A stretch of DNA of 64,000 nucleotides from JBEVOS01 sp964564595 (GCA_964564595.1 CAZMCA010000001.1:6159-70158); one strand, 5' to 3'. Shown: positions 8,686 to 17,883, counted from the stretch's first letter. The notes: generated by a model from the sequence alone, not told the origin. Numbers and translations: made by a program.

Positions 8686-11349
8686 TCAAGAAGACTTCGG
8701 CTTTTTGGCGGCTGCCTTCTTTGCCGCGGCTTTTTTCGGCGCGGCCTTCTTTGCAGGCGCTTCCTTCTTCGCCGCCGGCTCCTTCTTAGCGGCGGTGACC
8801 TTCTTCGGTGCGGCCCGGCCCTTCTTCTTCTTGCCGCCGCCAGCGGCCGCGCGCGCAGCCAGCAGTGCGAGCGCCTCGTCGAACGTCAGCGTTTCAGGCT
8901 TGGCGTCTTTCGGCAGCGTCGCGTTGGTCTCGCCGTCGGCGACGTAATTGCCGTACCGGCCGCTCATCACCCGCACCGGTTTTCCGGTAACGGGACTTTC
9001 GCCGAATTCCTTCAGCGGCGGCGTCGCGGCGCCGCGCTGGAAGCGCGCTTTCGGATTGTTCTTGCGCTCTTCGAACAGCGCGACCGCGCGGTTCATCTGA
9101 ATTTCCAGCGCGTCTTCCACGCTTGGGAGGTTCACATAGGTCTTGCCCATCTGAATGTAGGGGCCATAGCGCCCGAGATTGGCGATGACGGTTTCGTTCT
9201 CAGTCGGGTGCGTGCCAACTTCGCGCGGCAGCGACAGGAGCTTCAGCGCACGCTCAAGATCGATGCTTTCGGCGCTCCAGCCCTTCGGCAGACCGGAACG
9301 GCGCGGCTTTTCGCCTTCGCCGAGTTGCACGTACGGCCCAAAGCGGCCGCTGCGCAGCGTCACCATCTCGGCCGTCGCGGGATCGACGCCGAGCACCTTG
9401 CCACTCGCCGGGATCGGATTGTCGTCCGCTTCCGCTGGCGCCAGCGGGCGCGTGAACTTGCACTCGGGATAATTCGAGCAGCCGATGAAGGCGCCGTATT
9501 TGCCGAGACGGATCGAAAGATTGCCCGTGCCGCACACTTGGCACGTGCGCGGATCGCCGCCGTCGTCGCGCGCCGGGAAGATGTGCGGGCCCAGCACTTC
9601 GTTGAGCGTGTCGATCACCTGGCCGATCCGGAGATCGCCGATGTCATCGACAGCGCCGCGGAAGTCCTTCCAGAATTCCTGCATCAGCTGTTTCCACGGC
9701 AGATCGCCGGCGGAGACGAGATCCAGCTTCTCTTCGAGATCGGCCGTGAAATCGTACTCGACGTATTTTCGGAAGAAGTTTTCCAGGAACGCGGTGACAA
9801 TGCGGCCGCGATCATCCGGCGTGAACCGGTTGCGCTCGAGCTTCACATAATTGCGTTCGGACAGCTTATCGAGGATCGCCGCGTAGGTCGAAGGCCGGCC
9901 GATGCCCAGCTCTTCGAGCTTCTTCACCAGGCTCGCTTCCGAGTAGCGCGGTGGCGGTTCGGTGAAGTGCTGATCCGCCTTGGAATCCTTCACCTGCATC
10001 GCTTCGCCTTGGCGCATTTGCGGCAGGCGGCGGTTTTCTTCGTCTTCCTCGTCGTCCTTGCCTTCCTGATAGAGCTTCAGGAAGCCTTCGAACAAAATGA
10101 CCTGACCGGTCGCGCGCATCTCGGCTTTGCCGTTCGCGTCCGCGAAATTCACGGTCGTGCGCTCGATGCTCGCAGAGGCCATTTGCGAGGCCATCGCGCG
10201 CTTCCAGATCAAATCGTAGAGCTTGGCCTGATCGCCATCGAGGCGCACTTGGCCAGGCCGGCGCGAAGGATCGGTCGGGCGCACAGCTTCGTGCGCTTCC
10301 TGTGCGTTCTTGGCCTTGGAGGAATAGCGACGCGGGCCGCCTTCCGCCGCATAATTGTCGCCGAAATCCTTGCCGATGACGGCGCGCAGTTCCTGGTAGG
10401 CGCCCTCATCCATCTGGACGCCGTCGGTCCGCATATAGGTGATGAGGCCGACCGTCTCGCCGCCGATGTCGACGCCTTCATAAAGCCGCTGCGCCACTTG
10501 CATCGTGCGCGATGCGGAGAAGCCCAGCTTGCGCGCGGCTTCCTGTTGCAGCGTTGAGGTCGTGAACGGCGGCGGCGGATTGCGCTTTGTCGGGTTGGCT
10601 TCGACGGCGCTCACCGAGAACTTGCCAGCGCGAACAGCGGCGAGCGCCGCGTCCGCCATCGCTTTGTCCGTGATGTCGAGTCGCTTCAGCTTTTGGCCAT
10701 TGAAAGCGGTGAGACGCGCCGGCACGTTATCGCCGCGCGGCGTCGTCATGTTCGCTTCGACGGTCCAATATTCCTGCGGCTTGAACCGCTCGATCTCCAT
10801 TTCGCGATCGACGATGAGCCGCAGCGCGACGGACTGGACGCGCCCGGCCGAGCGAGAACCCGGAAGCTTCCGCCACAGCACGGGCGAGAGCGTGAAGCCG
10901 ACGAGATAATCGAGCGCGCGGCGCGCCAGATATGCGTCGACCAGGTCCATGTAGATCTGGCGCGGATTGGCCATCGCGGCCTGCACGGCCGACTTGGTGA
11001 TCGCGTTGAACGTAACGCGGCTGACCTTTTTGTCCTTGAGCGCCTTGCGGGCTTTGAGGGCCTCCAGCACGTGCCAGGAGATCGCCTCGCCTTCGCGATC
11101 GGGGTCAGTCGCTAAGATCAGATTGTCGGCGCCCTTCATGGCGTCCGCGATGTCCTTGAGGCGCTGATTGCTCTTGGAATCCATCTCCCAATCGAGCGCA
11201 AAATCTTCGTCCGGCCGCACCGAGCCGTCCTTGGAGGGGAGGTCCCGAATGTGCCCGTAGCTCGCCAGCACCTTATAATCGGCGCCGAGATACTTATTGA
11301 TCGTCTTGGCCTTGGCGGGCGACTCGACGACGACGACGTTGGTGGCCAA
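8686..11349 (-). CDS. topA: DNA topoisomerase I (type IA)
   Basis: An 887-residue enzyme that relaxes negative supercoils. The TOPRIM domain starts at residue 5 (VVVVESPAKAKTINKYLG) with the DPDREGEAI motif. The catalytic tyrosine region (GLITYMRTD) is present. One four-cysteine zinc ribbon (CQVCG...CSNYPEC) is followed by TopA C-terminal repeats (RFGPYVQLG, RYGPYIQMG, RYGNYVADG). The last ~50 residues are a Lys/Ala-rich tail of KKA and AKK repeats, likely for DNA binding. It leads a minus-strand block with BLUF and rnr. Confidence 0.96.
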   Translation of the reverse strand: MATNVVVVESPAKAKTINKYLGADYKVLASYGHIRDLPSKDGSVRPDEDFALDWEMDSKSNQRLKDIADAMKGADNLILATDPDREGEAISWHVLEALKARKALKDKKVSRVTFNAITKSAVQAAMANPRQIYMDLVDAYLARRALDYLVGFTLSPVLWRKLPGSRSAGRVQSVALRLIVDREMEIERFKPQEYWTVEANMTTPRGDNVPARLTAFNGQKLKRLDITDKAMADAALAAVRAGKFSVSAVEANPTKRNPPPPFTTSTLQQEAARKLGFSASRTMQVAQRLYEGVDIGGETVGLITYMRTDGVQMDEGAYQELRAVIGKDFGDNYAAEGGPRRYSSKAKNAQEAHEAVRPTDPSRRPGQVRLDGDQAKLYDLIWKRAMASQMASASIERTTVNFADANGKAEMRATGQVILFEGFLKLYQEGKDDEEDEENRRLPQMRQGEAMQVKDSKADQHFTEPPPRYSEASLVKKLEELGIGRPSTYAAILDKLSERNYVKLERNRFTPDDRGRIVTAFLENFFRKYVEYDFTADLEEKLDLVSAGDLPWKQLMQEFWKDFRGAVDDIGDLRIGQVIDTLNEVLGPHIFPARDDGGDPRTCQVCGTGNLSIRLGKYGAFIGCSNYPECKFTRPLAPAEADDNPIPASGKVLGVDPATAEMVTLRSGRFGPYVQLGEGEKPRRSGLPKGWSAESIDLERALKLLSLPREVGTHPTENETVIANLGRYGPYIQMGKTYVNLPSVEDALEIQMNRAVALFEERKNNPKARFQRGAATPPLKEFGESPVTGKPVRVMSGRYGNYVADGETNATLPKDAKPETLTFDEALALLAARAAAGGGKKKKGRAAPKKVTAAKKEPAAKKEAPAKKAAPKKAAAKKAAAKKPKSS

Positions 11350-11666
11350 TGCGGCTCTCCTGAGCGGCTCATCTGGCCGCCCTCATGGGGCAAGGCGGCG
11401 GAAACTGGGGCGGGCTGGCGGCCCCTGTCAATCAAGGAACGCCAGCCGTTGAGGATAGCGCGCGAGTGCCAAGAGCCGGTGAACGGCTCTCGCCAGCGAT
11501 CCAACCTGCTGAAAAATGGCGCGAATTTCAGAGGGGCAGCGGTATCGCGCTATGTCTGCCGGCGATTTGGGTGAGCGTGGACCTCATTTCAAGTCTCGCG
11601 CATTAAGGGAAACAATGTAATGACTAATCCATAGGTTGCAGGACATTCGATAGAGGCGAGAGACGC
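11350..11666. other. Intergenic region between topA and a small plus-strand ORF
   Basis: These 317 bases lie between divergent genes. The part near 11590-11650 is less GC-rich than its surroundings and probably holds promoters. No clear -35/-10 pair, riboswitch, RNA gene or repeat could be assigned by eye. Confidence 0.5.
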
Positions 11667-11882
11667 ATGCCGCAACGTGAAGACCGGGGTGACGCGCCAG
11701 AACCGTTCGACCGTGTCGCCTACGCCTACCAGATGTTGCGCGAACTTCGGGGCCTCATTGGGCCGGTGCGCCGGGCCTCGCTCGATCGCGCGTTGGCGCT
11801 TGCGGAGAATGAAGCGGCCGACGCGATGGCCGCGCTCGCTCAGTCCCGGTCCGCGAAGCCGGCGCCTGGAGACGCGGCGTAA
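11667..11882 (+). CDS. Small hypothetical protein
   Basis: A 71-residue, mostly helical, charged protein with no signal peptide or membrane segment (MPQREDRGDAPEPFDRVAYA...). A weak GA-rich ribosome binding site (GGCGAGAG) precedes the ATG. Its last 43 nt overlap the 3' end of dprA on the other strand, which weakens the case. I do not recognise a family. Confidence 0.45.
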   Translation: MPQREDRGDAPEPFDRVAYAYQMLRELRGLIGPVRRASLDRALALAENEAADAMAALAQSRSAKPAPGDAA

Positions 11883-12934
11883 CCGCCCGGGAGAGAGGCG
11901 GCGCGCCCCTCCAGTTCAAGTTCCGTCAGCGCCGCGGCCACGGCGCCCGCGCTCGCGCCCGCCAGCCGGGCAAGGTCGTTGATGTGCACCGGCGTCGGCG
12001 AAAGGTAGCGCGTGAGCTTCGCGGCGAGCCCCGCGCGCGGCGCTTCGTCAAAGCTAAGCGTCAGCGGTTGTAGCGGCCGCAGCGGCGGCGCCGCGTCGAG
12101 CGCGGCGAGCACGTCTTCGGCGTCCTCAACGAGCGCTGCGCCCGATTTGATGAGCGCGTTCGCGCCGCGCGCCCGCGCGTCGAGCGGCGAGCCGGGCGCT
12201 GCCATCACGTCGCGCCCTTGTTCGGCCGCCGCGCGCGCCGTGATCAGCGATCCCGAACGCAACGCAGCTTCAATAACGACAACGCCCCGTGAAAGCCCGG
12301 AGACCACGTGGTTGCGCCGCGGGAAATCCCGCGCGCGCGCAACCGCGCCGAGCGGGGCCTCGGCGATCACCAAGCCTTTCTCCGCGATCTCGTCATGCAG
12401 CGCGCGGTTCTGCGGCGGGTAAGGCTTGTCGAGCCCGCCGGCGAGCACGGCAATGGTGCCTGTCTTCAAGCTGGCGCGATGCGCCGCGCCATCGATGCCG
12501 CGCGCGAGCCCAGAAACCACGACAAAACCTGCTTCACCCAGATCCTGCGCAAAGCGCTCCGCCAACAAAAGTCCCGCAGCCGACGCCTCGCGCGCGCCGA
12601 CGATTGCAACCGTCGGCCGGTGCGCCAGCCGCGCATTGCCGCGCGCGGCGATTGCAGGCGGCGGCGCATCGAGCGCGGCGAGAAGCGGGGGATAGTCCGG
12701 CTCGCACGAACACAAGAGTTCTGCGCCCATCTCGGCGAGCGCATCGATCTCATCTTCGATTCGCGCGGCTTCCGGCGGCGCGACATCGCGGTTGAGCGTT
12801 GGCAGCCGTTCGAGGGCGGCGGCGGCCCCGCCAAAGCGTGCGATCAAGCGGTGAAAGCTGAGCGGGCCAATCCGCGGCGTGCGGGCAAGACGCGCCCACG
12901 CGACGCGTTCGGAACGCGCCAGCGGCCGGCTCAC
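11840..12934 (-). CDS. dprA: DNA-processing protein DprA (Smf)
   Basis: A 364-residue cytoplasmic protein that binds incoming single-stranded DNA and loads RecA. The Rossmann-like core is visible: VAIVGAREASAAG, then VVSGLARGIDGAAHRASL, and PRRNHVVSGLSRGVVVIEA. A winged-helix-like C-terminal domain (about 300-360) follows. The GTG start at 12934 is chosen because it lies 7 nt after the plsY stop; longer readings enter plsY with an Arg-rich, non-conserved stretch. The pair plsY-dprA followed by topA is common in alphaproteobacteria. Confidence 0.93.
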   Translation of the reverse strand: MSRPLARSERVAWARLARTPRIGPLSFHRLIARFGGAAAALERLPTLNRDVAPPEAARIEDEIDALAEMGAELLCSCEPDYPPLLAALDAPPPAIAARGNARLAHRPTVAIVGAREASAAGLLLAERFAQDLGEAGFVVVSGLARGIDGAAHRASLKTGTIAVLAGGLDKPYPPQNRALHDEIAEKGLVIAEAPLGAVARARDFPRRNHVVSGLSRGVVVIEAALRSGSLITARAAAEQGRDVMAAPGSPLDARARGANALIKSGAALVEDAEDVLAALDAAPPLRPLQPLTLSFDEAPRAGLAAKLTRYLSPTPVHINDLARLAGASAGAVAAALTELELEGRAASLPGGYAASPGAGFADRD

Positions 12935-12941
12935 GCGGCGC

Positions 12942-13592
12942 TCACGGCGGCGTTTGCGCGGGTTCGTCCGCCGCGGGGGCGGCTTCCGCCGCTGCCGCCT
13001 TGCTCGCGCCAATCTTCGGCTCCGTGCCCGCGATCAGCCGCGCGATATTCTGGTGGTGGCGAGAAAAGATCAGCACGGCGAGAAAGCCGCAGAAGATCAC
13101 GGCAGCGAGATCGTCTCCGCCGATAAACGCCGCCAGCGGCGCGGCCGCCGCCGCCGCGAGCGCGGCGAGCGAAGAGAAGCGGAAGATCGCCGCCATCGCG
13201 AGCCAGATGGCGCCCGCGAGCAGGCCGAGCGGCCAGAACCCCGCAAACAGCACCCCAAAGAACGTCGCGACGCCTTTGCCGCCTTTGAAGCCCAGCCAAA
13301 CCGGGAAGCAGTGCCCAACGAATGCCGCGGCCCCAGCGATCAGGCCGTACTCAAAGCCAAACACGGTGCGCGCGATCAAAAGCGCGGCGGCTGCCTTGCC
13401 AGCGTCGAGCAGCAGCGTGCCGAGCGCGATGTCCCGACGCCCGGTGCGCAGCACGTTGGTCGCGCCAATATTGCCGGAGCCGACATTGCGGATGTCCCCC
13501 AGGCCCGCCCAGCGCGTCAGCAACAGGCCGAACGGGATCGATCCCAGGAGATACCCGCCCGCGGCGGAAACGATAATCGAGAGCACGTCCAT
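12942..13592 (-). CDS. plsY: Glycerol-3-phosphate acyltransferase PlsY
   Basis: A 216-residue inner-membrane enzyme that transfers acyl groups from acyl-phosphate to glycerol-3-phosphate, the first step of phospholipid synthesis. Family motifs are present: GSIPFG, the loop with NVGSGNIGATNVLRT, and FKGGKGVATFFG. Five or more hydrophobic segments are visible. The C-terminus has an Ala/Pro-rich extension. The start at MDVLSI is supported by a GGGAGG site 3-8 nt upstream. Confidence 0.95.
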   Translation of the reverse strand: MDVLSIIVSAAGGYLLGSIPFGLLLTRWAGLGDIRNVGSGNIGATNVLRTGRRDIALGTLLLDAGKAAAALLIARTVFGFEYGLIAGAAAFVGHCFPVWLGFKGGKGVATFFGVLFAGFWPLGLLAGAIWLAMAAIFRFSSLAALAAAAAAPLAAFIGGDDLAAVIFCGFLAVLIFSRHHQNIARLIAGTEPKIGASKAAAAEAAPAADEPAQTPP

Positions 13593-13707
13593 CGCCTCCC
13601 GCTTAGCAGGATGGGGCGAGCTTGAGGAGGAGGCGCAGAAATTTCGCGCCAACGGTCGAAATCGGCCGGCCTCGCGCGTCTAAGCTGCGTTCAAGGGAGG
13701 CGAGCTG

Positions 13708-14061
13708 ATGACCGACTATATGATCCTGATCCACAGCAGCGATGACGCTTGGGCGGCGCTGTCGCCGGCCGAACTCCAGCGGGAGATGGGCGCGTATTTC
13801 GCGTACACCCAAGCGCTGCGTGATGCCGGCAAGTACGTTCGCGGCGATCAACTCATGCCGGCTGTCACCGCCAAGTCCGTACGCGTCCGCGACGGCAAGA
13901 CGGGCGTTGTTGACGGCCCATATGCGGACACGAAAGAGCAATTCGGCGGCTACTACCTCATCAGCGCTGCGAGTGAGGCTGAAGCCATCGATTGGGCCGC
14001 CAAATGCCCGGGCGCCAAGTACGGAACGGTGGAGGTTCGCGCGTGCATCGACAATAATTGA
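13708..14061 (+). CDS. YCII/DGPF-domain protein
   Basis: A 117-residue protein of the DGPF (YCII-related) family, with MILIH near the start and the diagnostic motif VVDGPYADTKEQFGGYY. Such proteins are encoded next to ECF42-type sigma factors, and one follows here after 3 nt. The biochemical role is unsettled; the fold resembles muconolactone-isomerase-type ferredoxin-like proteins. It may be controlled by the adjacent sigma factor. Confidence 0.88.
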   Translation: MTDYMILIHSSDDAWAALSPAELQREMGAYFAYTQALRDAGKYVRGDQLMPAVTAKSVRVRDGKTGVVDGPYADTKEQFGGYYLISAASEAEAIDWAAKCPGAKYGTVEVRACIDNN

Positions 14062-14064
14062 TGG

Positions 14065-15270
14065 ATGCATGACGCCGCCGAACGGATTGCGCGAGAGAGC
14101 TATGGCCGCCTCCTCGCGATCCTCGCGGCGCGCACGCGCGACGTCGCGGCCGCGGAAGACGCGCTCGCCGATGCGTTCGCCGCGGCGCTGAAGGCCTGGC
14201 CCGCGCAAGGCGCGCCGGACAATCCCGAAGCGTGGCTCATCGCTGCCGCTAAGCGCAAGCTGATCGACGCGGCGCGCCGCGCCGCCGTCGCGGAGGCGGG
14301 TGCGCCGCAGCTCTTGCGTGCGATCGAGGAGGCCGAGAGCGTGGCCGAACCGCTTCCCGATCGGCGCCTCGCGCTTATGTTTGCGTGCGCGCATCCAGCA
14401 ATCGACGCTGGCGCACACACGCCGCTGATGCTGCAAGCCGTGCTCGGGCTCAGCGCCGAGCGCATTGCGGCGGCGTATCTCGTAACGCCACAAGCCATGA
14501 GCCAGCGCCTCGTGCGCGCCAAGCGCGCCATCAGGGAGGCGGAGGCGGCGTTCGAATTGCCGCCGCAAGAGGCCTGGCATGAACGCGCGGGCGCTGTGCG
14601 CGCCGCAATCTACGCCGCCTTCAACGAAGGCTGGGAAGACGCCTCCGACGAAGAAACCGAGCGCCGCGCCCTGACCGGCGAGGCGATCTGGCTCGCGCGC
14701 GTGCTGAGCGCGCAAACGCCGGACGACGCCGAAACGCTCGGGCTGCTTTCGCTGATGCTGCACATCGAAGCGCGCCGGCCCGCGCGCTGCGACGCGGAGG
14801 GCCGTTTTGCGCCGCTGAGTGAACAGGACGTGCGCCGCTGGGACGAAAAGCTGATCGCGGATGCGGAGGCGCACCTGTCACGCGCCTCGCGGCTCCGCAG
14901 ACCAGGCCGCTACCAGCTCGAAGCGGCGATCCAATCGGTGCACGCTGCGCGGCGCGTGAGCGGGCTCACCGATTGGCCCTCCGTTGCGATGCTCTACGAG
15001 GCGCTGGCGGCGCTAACGGGTTCGGACGTTGCGCGGCTGAACCATGCGGCGGCGTTGGAGCACGTTGCGGGTCCGCACGCGGCGCTCGCGGCGCTCGATG
15101 CGTTGGAGGCGCCACTGCGGGACTATCAGCCGTTCTGGGCGCTGCGGGCGCACTTGGCGGCGCGGCTTGGGCGCGCCGAAGCTGCGCGCGTCGCCTATGG
15201 CGAGGCGATCGCGCGCGCCCGCGATCCGGCCGTGCGCGCCTTCCTGGAAGCGCGCCGGGACGACCTCTGA
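14065..15270 (+). CDS. ECF42-type RNA polymerase sigma factor with C-terminal extension
   Basis: A 401-residue protein. Residues 1-170 hold the sigma-2 and sigma-4 regions (DVAAAEDALADAF, EAWLIAAAKRKLIDAARR, then a helix-turn-helix around ERIAAAYLVTPQAMSQRLVRAKRAI). The other 230 residues form a helical, TPR-like C-terminal domain (EALAALTG, LARASRL-like repeats), the hallmark of ECF42. It starts 3 nt after the DGPF gene. No anti-sigma gene is adjacent, as is usual for ECF42, where the extension is thought to regulate activity. Confidence 0.88.
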   Translation: MHDAAERIARESYGRLLAILAARTRDVAAAEDALADAFAAALKAWPAQGAPDNPEAWLIAAAKRKLIDAARRAAVAEAGAPQLLRAIEEAESVAEPLPDRRLALMFACAHPAIDAGAHTPLMLQAVLGLSAERIAAAYLVTPQAMSQRLVRAKRAIREAEAAFELPPQEAWHERAGAVRAAIYAAFNEGWEDASDEETERRALTGEAIWLARVLSAQTPDDAETLGLLSLMLHIEARRPARCDAEGRFAPLSEQDVRRWDEKLIADAEAHLSRASRLRRPGRYQLEAAIQSVHAARRVSGLTDWPSVAMLYEALAALTGSDVARLNHAAALEHVAGPHAALAALDALEAPLRDYQPFWALRAHLAARLGRAEAARVAYGEAIARARDPAVRAFLEARRDDL

Positions 15271-15299
15271 GCCGCTTGCGCTCCGTTCGTCCGGCGCTA

Positions 15300-15319
15300 G
15301 GCTATACCCAAAGTTCGAA
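15300..15319 (+). promoter_or_regulatory. Promoter/operator-like leader motif, copy 1
   Basis: GGCTATACCC, then 4 nt, then TTCGAA, ending 18 nt before the first acyl-CoA dehydrogenase start. The same 10 nt-N4-6 nt arrangement recurs before the second dehydrogenase. GCTATACC resembles the Caulobacter housekeeping -10 element (GCTANAWC); TTCGAA is a palindrome. The regulatory role is inferred. Confidence 0.5.
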
Positions 15320-15337
15320 AAACGATGGGAGGACGAG

Positions 15338-16549
15338 ATGGCCGAGAACCTGGAAGCGTTTCGCGAGGAAATCCGCGGCTGGCTTGAGGCCAACTTCCCG
15401 AAATCGCTCGCCAAGTCCGACGAGTGGCAACAGGGCTTCATGGTCGGCAAGCCGCTGACCGGCGACGCAGCCAAGTGGCGCGACGCGATGGGCAAGTCCG
15501 GCTACGGCGCGCCGATGTGGCCTAAGCAATATGGCGCGGCCGGTCTTTCGCCCGCGCAAGCGCGCATCCTTTGGCAAGAGATGGCCAAGATCGGCGCGCG
15601 CAATCCGATCATTGGCATGGGCACGTCGATGTTCGGGCCAACGCTCCTTGAGTACGGTAGCGAAGAGCAAAAGCAGAAGCACATCCCGCCGATCGTGCGT
15701 GGCGAAACCCGCTGGTGCCAGGGCTATTCCGAGCCGGGCGCAGGCAGCGATCTCGCGAGCCTGCAAACCAAGTGCGAGGATAAGGGCGATCACTATCTGA
15801 TCAACGGCCAGAAGATTTGGACCTCCGGCGCGCAATACGCGGACTGGTGCTTTTGCCTCGTGCGCACGGACACGACCAAGAAGCACGAAGGCATCTCCTT
15901 CATTCTGATCGATATGCGCACGCCCGGCGTTGAAACGCGCCCGATCAAGCTGATCGCGGGCTCTTCGCCGTTCTGCGAGACGTTCTTCACCGACGTGAAA
16001 GTGCCGAAGGAAAACCTCGTCGGCCCGCTCAATGGCGGGTGGACGATCGGCAAGCGCCTTCTGCAACACGAACGCTCGGGCCAAGGCGGCCAAGCGGGCG
16101 GCGGCGGGCGCATGCCCGGCGATAACCGCCCCCTCGATGCGATCGCCAAGACCTATGTGGGCGCCGACAAGTCCGGCAAGATCACGGACAGCGATCTGCG
16201 CACCCGCATCGCGGCCAACCAGATCGATGCGAAAGCGATGGCGCTCACCGTGCAGCGCGTATCGGCTGAAGCGCGCGGCGCCAACAACCCGAGCGCCGCG
16301 ACATCCGTCATGAAGAACGCGACCATGAAGATCGCGCAGGACCGCGCTGAACTCGGCCTCGAGATCATGGGCAATCGCGCGCTTGGCTGGGAAGGCGCCG
16401 GCTTCGACGAGGCCGAAATCCAGTGGACGCGGGCGTGGCTCTCGGGGAAGGCCGGCTCGATCTATGGCGGATCGAACGAGGTGCAGAGCAACATCATCGC
16501 CAAGCGCATCTTGGGCCTGCCAGACCATCTGGGCCAAGCGAACCACTAG
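15338..16549 (+). CDS. Acyl-CoA dehydrogenase, tandem copy 1
   Basis: A 403-residue FAD enzyme that introduces the alpha-beta double bond in acyl-CoA during beta-oxidation. FAD-contact motifs CQGYSEPGAGSDLA and WTSGAQYADWCF are visible, and the C-terminal IYGGSNEVQSNIIAKRILGLP is typical. The start has a GGGAGG site upstream. Its closest relative in the window is the next gene: both share MAExLEAFRxExRxWxEANFPKS and a glycine-rich loop near residue 250. The acyl chain specificity is not evident. Confidence 0.9.
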   Translation: MAENLEAFREEIRGWLEANFPKSLAKSDEWQQGFMVGKPLTGDAAKWRDAMGKSGYGAPMWPKQYGAAGLSPAQARILWQEMAKIGARNPIIGMGTSMFGPTLLEYGSEEQKQKHIPPIVRGETRWCQGYSEPGAGSDLASLQTKCEDKGDHYLINGQKIWTSGAQYADWCFCLVRTDTTKKHEGISFILIDMRTPGVETRPIKLIAGSSPFCETFFTDVKVPKENLVGPLNGGWTIGKRLLQHERSGQGGQAGGGGRMPGDNRPLDAIAKTYVGADKSGKITDSDLRTRIAANQIDAKAMALTVQRVSAEARGANNPSAATSVMKNATMKIAQDRAELGLEIMGNRALGWEGAGFDEAEIQWTRAWLSGKAGSIYGGSNEVQSNIIAKRILGLPDHLGQANH

Positions 16550-16561
16550 CAAAACTGTGAT

Positions 16562-16587
16562 CCTGCGGCGCTTCCCAGCGCCGCAGG
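16562..16587 (+). terminator. Hairpin after the first acyl-CoA dehydrogenase
   Basis: A perfect 10-bp inverted repeat (CCTGCGGCGC / GCGCCGCAGG) around a 6-nt loop begins 13 nt after the stop codon. No T-run follows, so it may be an RNA-stabilising hairpin or a weak terminator. Confidence 0.5.
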
Positions 16588-16608
16588 GCGATCCCTTGCA
16601 GATACAAG

Positions 16609-16629
16609 AAACCGGGCTATACCCGGTTT
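16609..16629 (+). promoter_or_regulatory. Inverted repeat overlapping leader motif copy 2
   Basis: AAACCGGG-CTATA-CCCGGTTT is a perfect 8-bp palindrome centred on the promoter-like CTATA, directly ahead of the second dehydrogenase. Its overlap with the leader motif (16615-16634) suggests an operator. It could also form a short hairpin with a following TT. Confidence 0.45.
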
Positions 16630-16634
16630 TCGAA
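16615..16634 (+). promoter_or_regulatory. Promoter/operator-like leader motif, copy 2
   Basis: GGCTATACCC-N4-TTCGAA, the same as copy 1 at 15300, here 46 nt before the second dehydrogenase start. A TTGCAGA at 16596 lies 13 nt before GCTA, within the spacing expected of Caulobacter-type promoters. Confidence 0.5.
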
Positions 16635-16680
16635 TGAGTGCGCCCGCCGTGATCGAGGGGCGCCAGCGAGGGAGCCCCCG

Positions 16681-17883
16681 ATGGCCGAAGATTTGGAAGC
16701 CTTCCGCGCCGAGGCGCGCGCGTGGATCGAGGCGAATTTTCCGAAGTCGTTGAAGAACAACGAAGCGGCCGCGATGGCCGCGATGATGGGCGAAAAGCTC
16801 ACGGGCGACGCTGAAAAGTGGCGCGTTGCGATGGGCGAAAAAGGCTGGGGCACGCCCACGTGGCCGAAGGAGTACGGCGGCGGCGGGCTCTCGTCTGCGC
16901 AAGCGCGCGTGCTGCAGCAAGAACTCGGCCGCGCCGGCGCGCGCAGCCCGATCGGCGGCATGGGCGTGATGATGTTCGGCCCGACGCTCATCGAGTACGG
17001 CAACGAAGAGCAAAAGCGCAAACACCTGCCGGGCATCATCAAGGGCGAAGAGCGCTGGTGCCAAGGCTATTCGGAGCCGGGCGCGGGCTCGGACCTCGCC
17101 TCGCTTCAAACCAAGTGCGAAGACAAGGGCGATCACTGGCTCGTCAATGGCTCGAAGATTTGGACCTCCGGCGCGCAATACGCGACGTGGTGCTTCTGCC
17201 TCGTGCGCACGGACAACACGAAGAAGCACGAAGGCATCTCCTTCCTGCTGATCGACATGAAAACGCCGGGCATCGAAGTGCGCCCGATCAAGCTGATCAG
17301 CGGCAACTCGCCGTTCTGCGAAACCTTCTTCACCGATGTGAAGGTGCCGAAGGAAAACCTGATGGGCCCGCTCAATGGCGGCTGGACCATCGGCAAGCGC
17401 CTTCTTCAGTTCGAACGCCAGGGCCTTTCGGGCGGCGGCGGTGGCGGCGGCGCGATGTCGCAAAAGCCGATCGAGAAGCTCGCGGCGGAATATGTCGGTG
17501 TCGATGGCGCCGGCAAGCTCGAGGATACTGATCTGCGCGCGCGCTTGGCGACGCACACGATGGAGCAGAAGGCGATGATGCTCACGCTTGGGCGCGTCGC
17601 CGCCGAAGCGCGCGGCAACAACAGCCCGTCCACCGTGACGTCAATCCTGAAGAACGCCGGCTCCAAGATCGCGCAGGAGCGTCACGAACTCTCGCTCGAG
17701 ATCATGGGCAACCGCGCGTTCGGCTGGGAAGGCGAAGGCTTCAACAAGGAAGAGATCGAAAGCGTCCGCGCCTGGCTCTCCGGCAAAGCCTTCACGATTT
17801 ACGGCGGCTCGCAGGAGATTCAGAACAACATCATCTCCAAGCGCATCCTGGGCCTGCCGGACAATCTCCAGCACGCCAGCTGA
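16681..17883 (+). CDS. Acyl-CoA dehydrogenase, tandem copy 2
   Basis: A 400-residue paralog of the preceding gene, with the same motifs (CQGYSEPGAGSDLA, WTSGAQYATWCF, IYGGSQEIQNNIISKRILGLP). Differences cluster in the N-terminal 60 residues and in a glycine-rich loop near residue 245, which may alter substrate choice. It has its own leader motif and a strong terminator, so it can be expressed separately. This is a recent-looking gene duplication; the biological substrates are unknown. Confidence 0.9.
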   Translation: MAEDLEAFRAEARAWIEANFPKSLKNNEAAAMAAMMGEKLTGDAEKWRVAMGEKGWGTPTWPKEYGGGGLSSAQARVLQQELGRAGARSPIGGMGVMMFGPTLIEYGNEEQKRKHLPGIIKGEERWCQGYSEPGAGSDLASLQTKCEDKGDHWLVNGSKIWTSGAQYATWCFCLVRTDNTKKHEGISFLLIDMKTPGIEVRPIKLISGNSPFCETFFTDVKVPKENLMGPLNGGWTIGKRLLQFERQGLSGGGGGGGAMSQKPIEKLAAEYVGVDGAGKLEDTDLRARLATHTMEQKAMMLTLGRVAAEARGNNSPSTVTSILKNAGSKIAQERHELSLEIMGNRAFGWEGEGFNKEEIESVRAWLSGKAFTIYGGSQEIQNNIISKRILGLPDNLQHAS

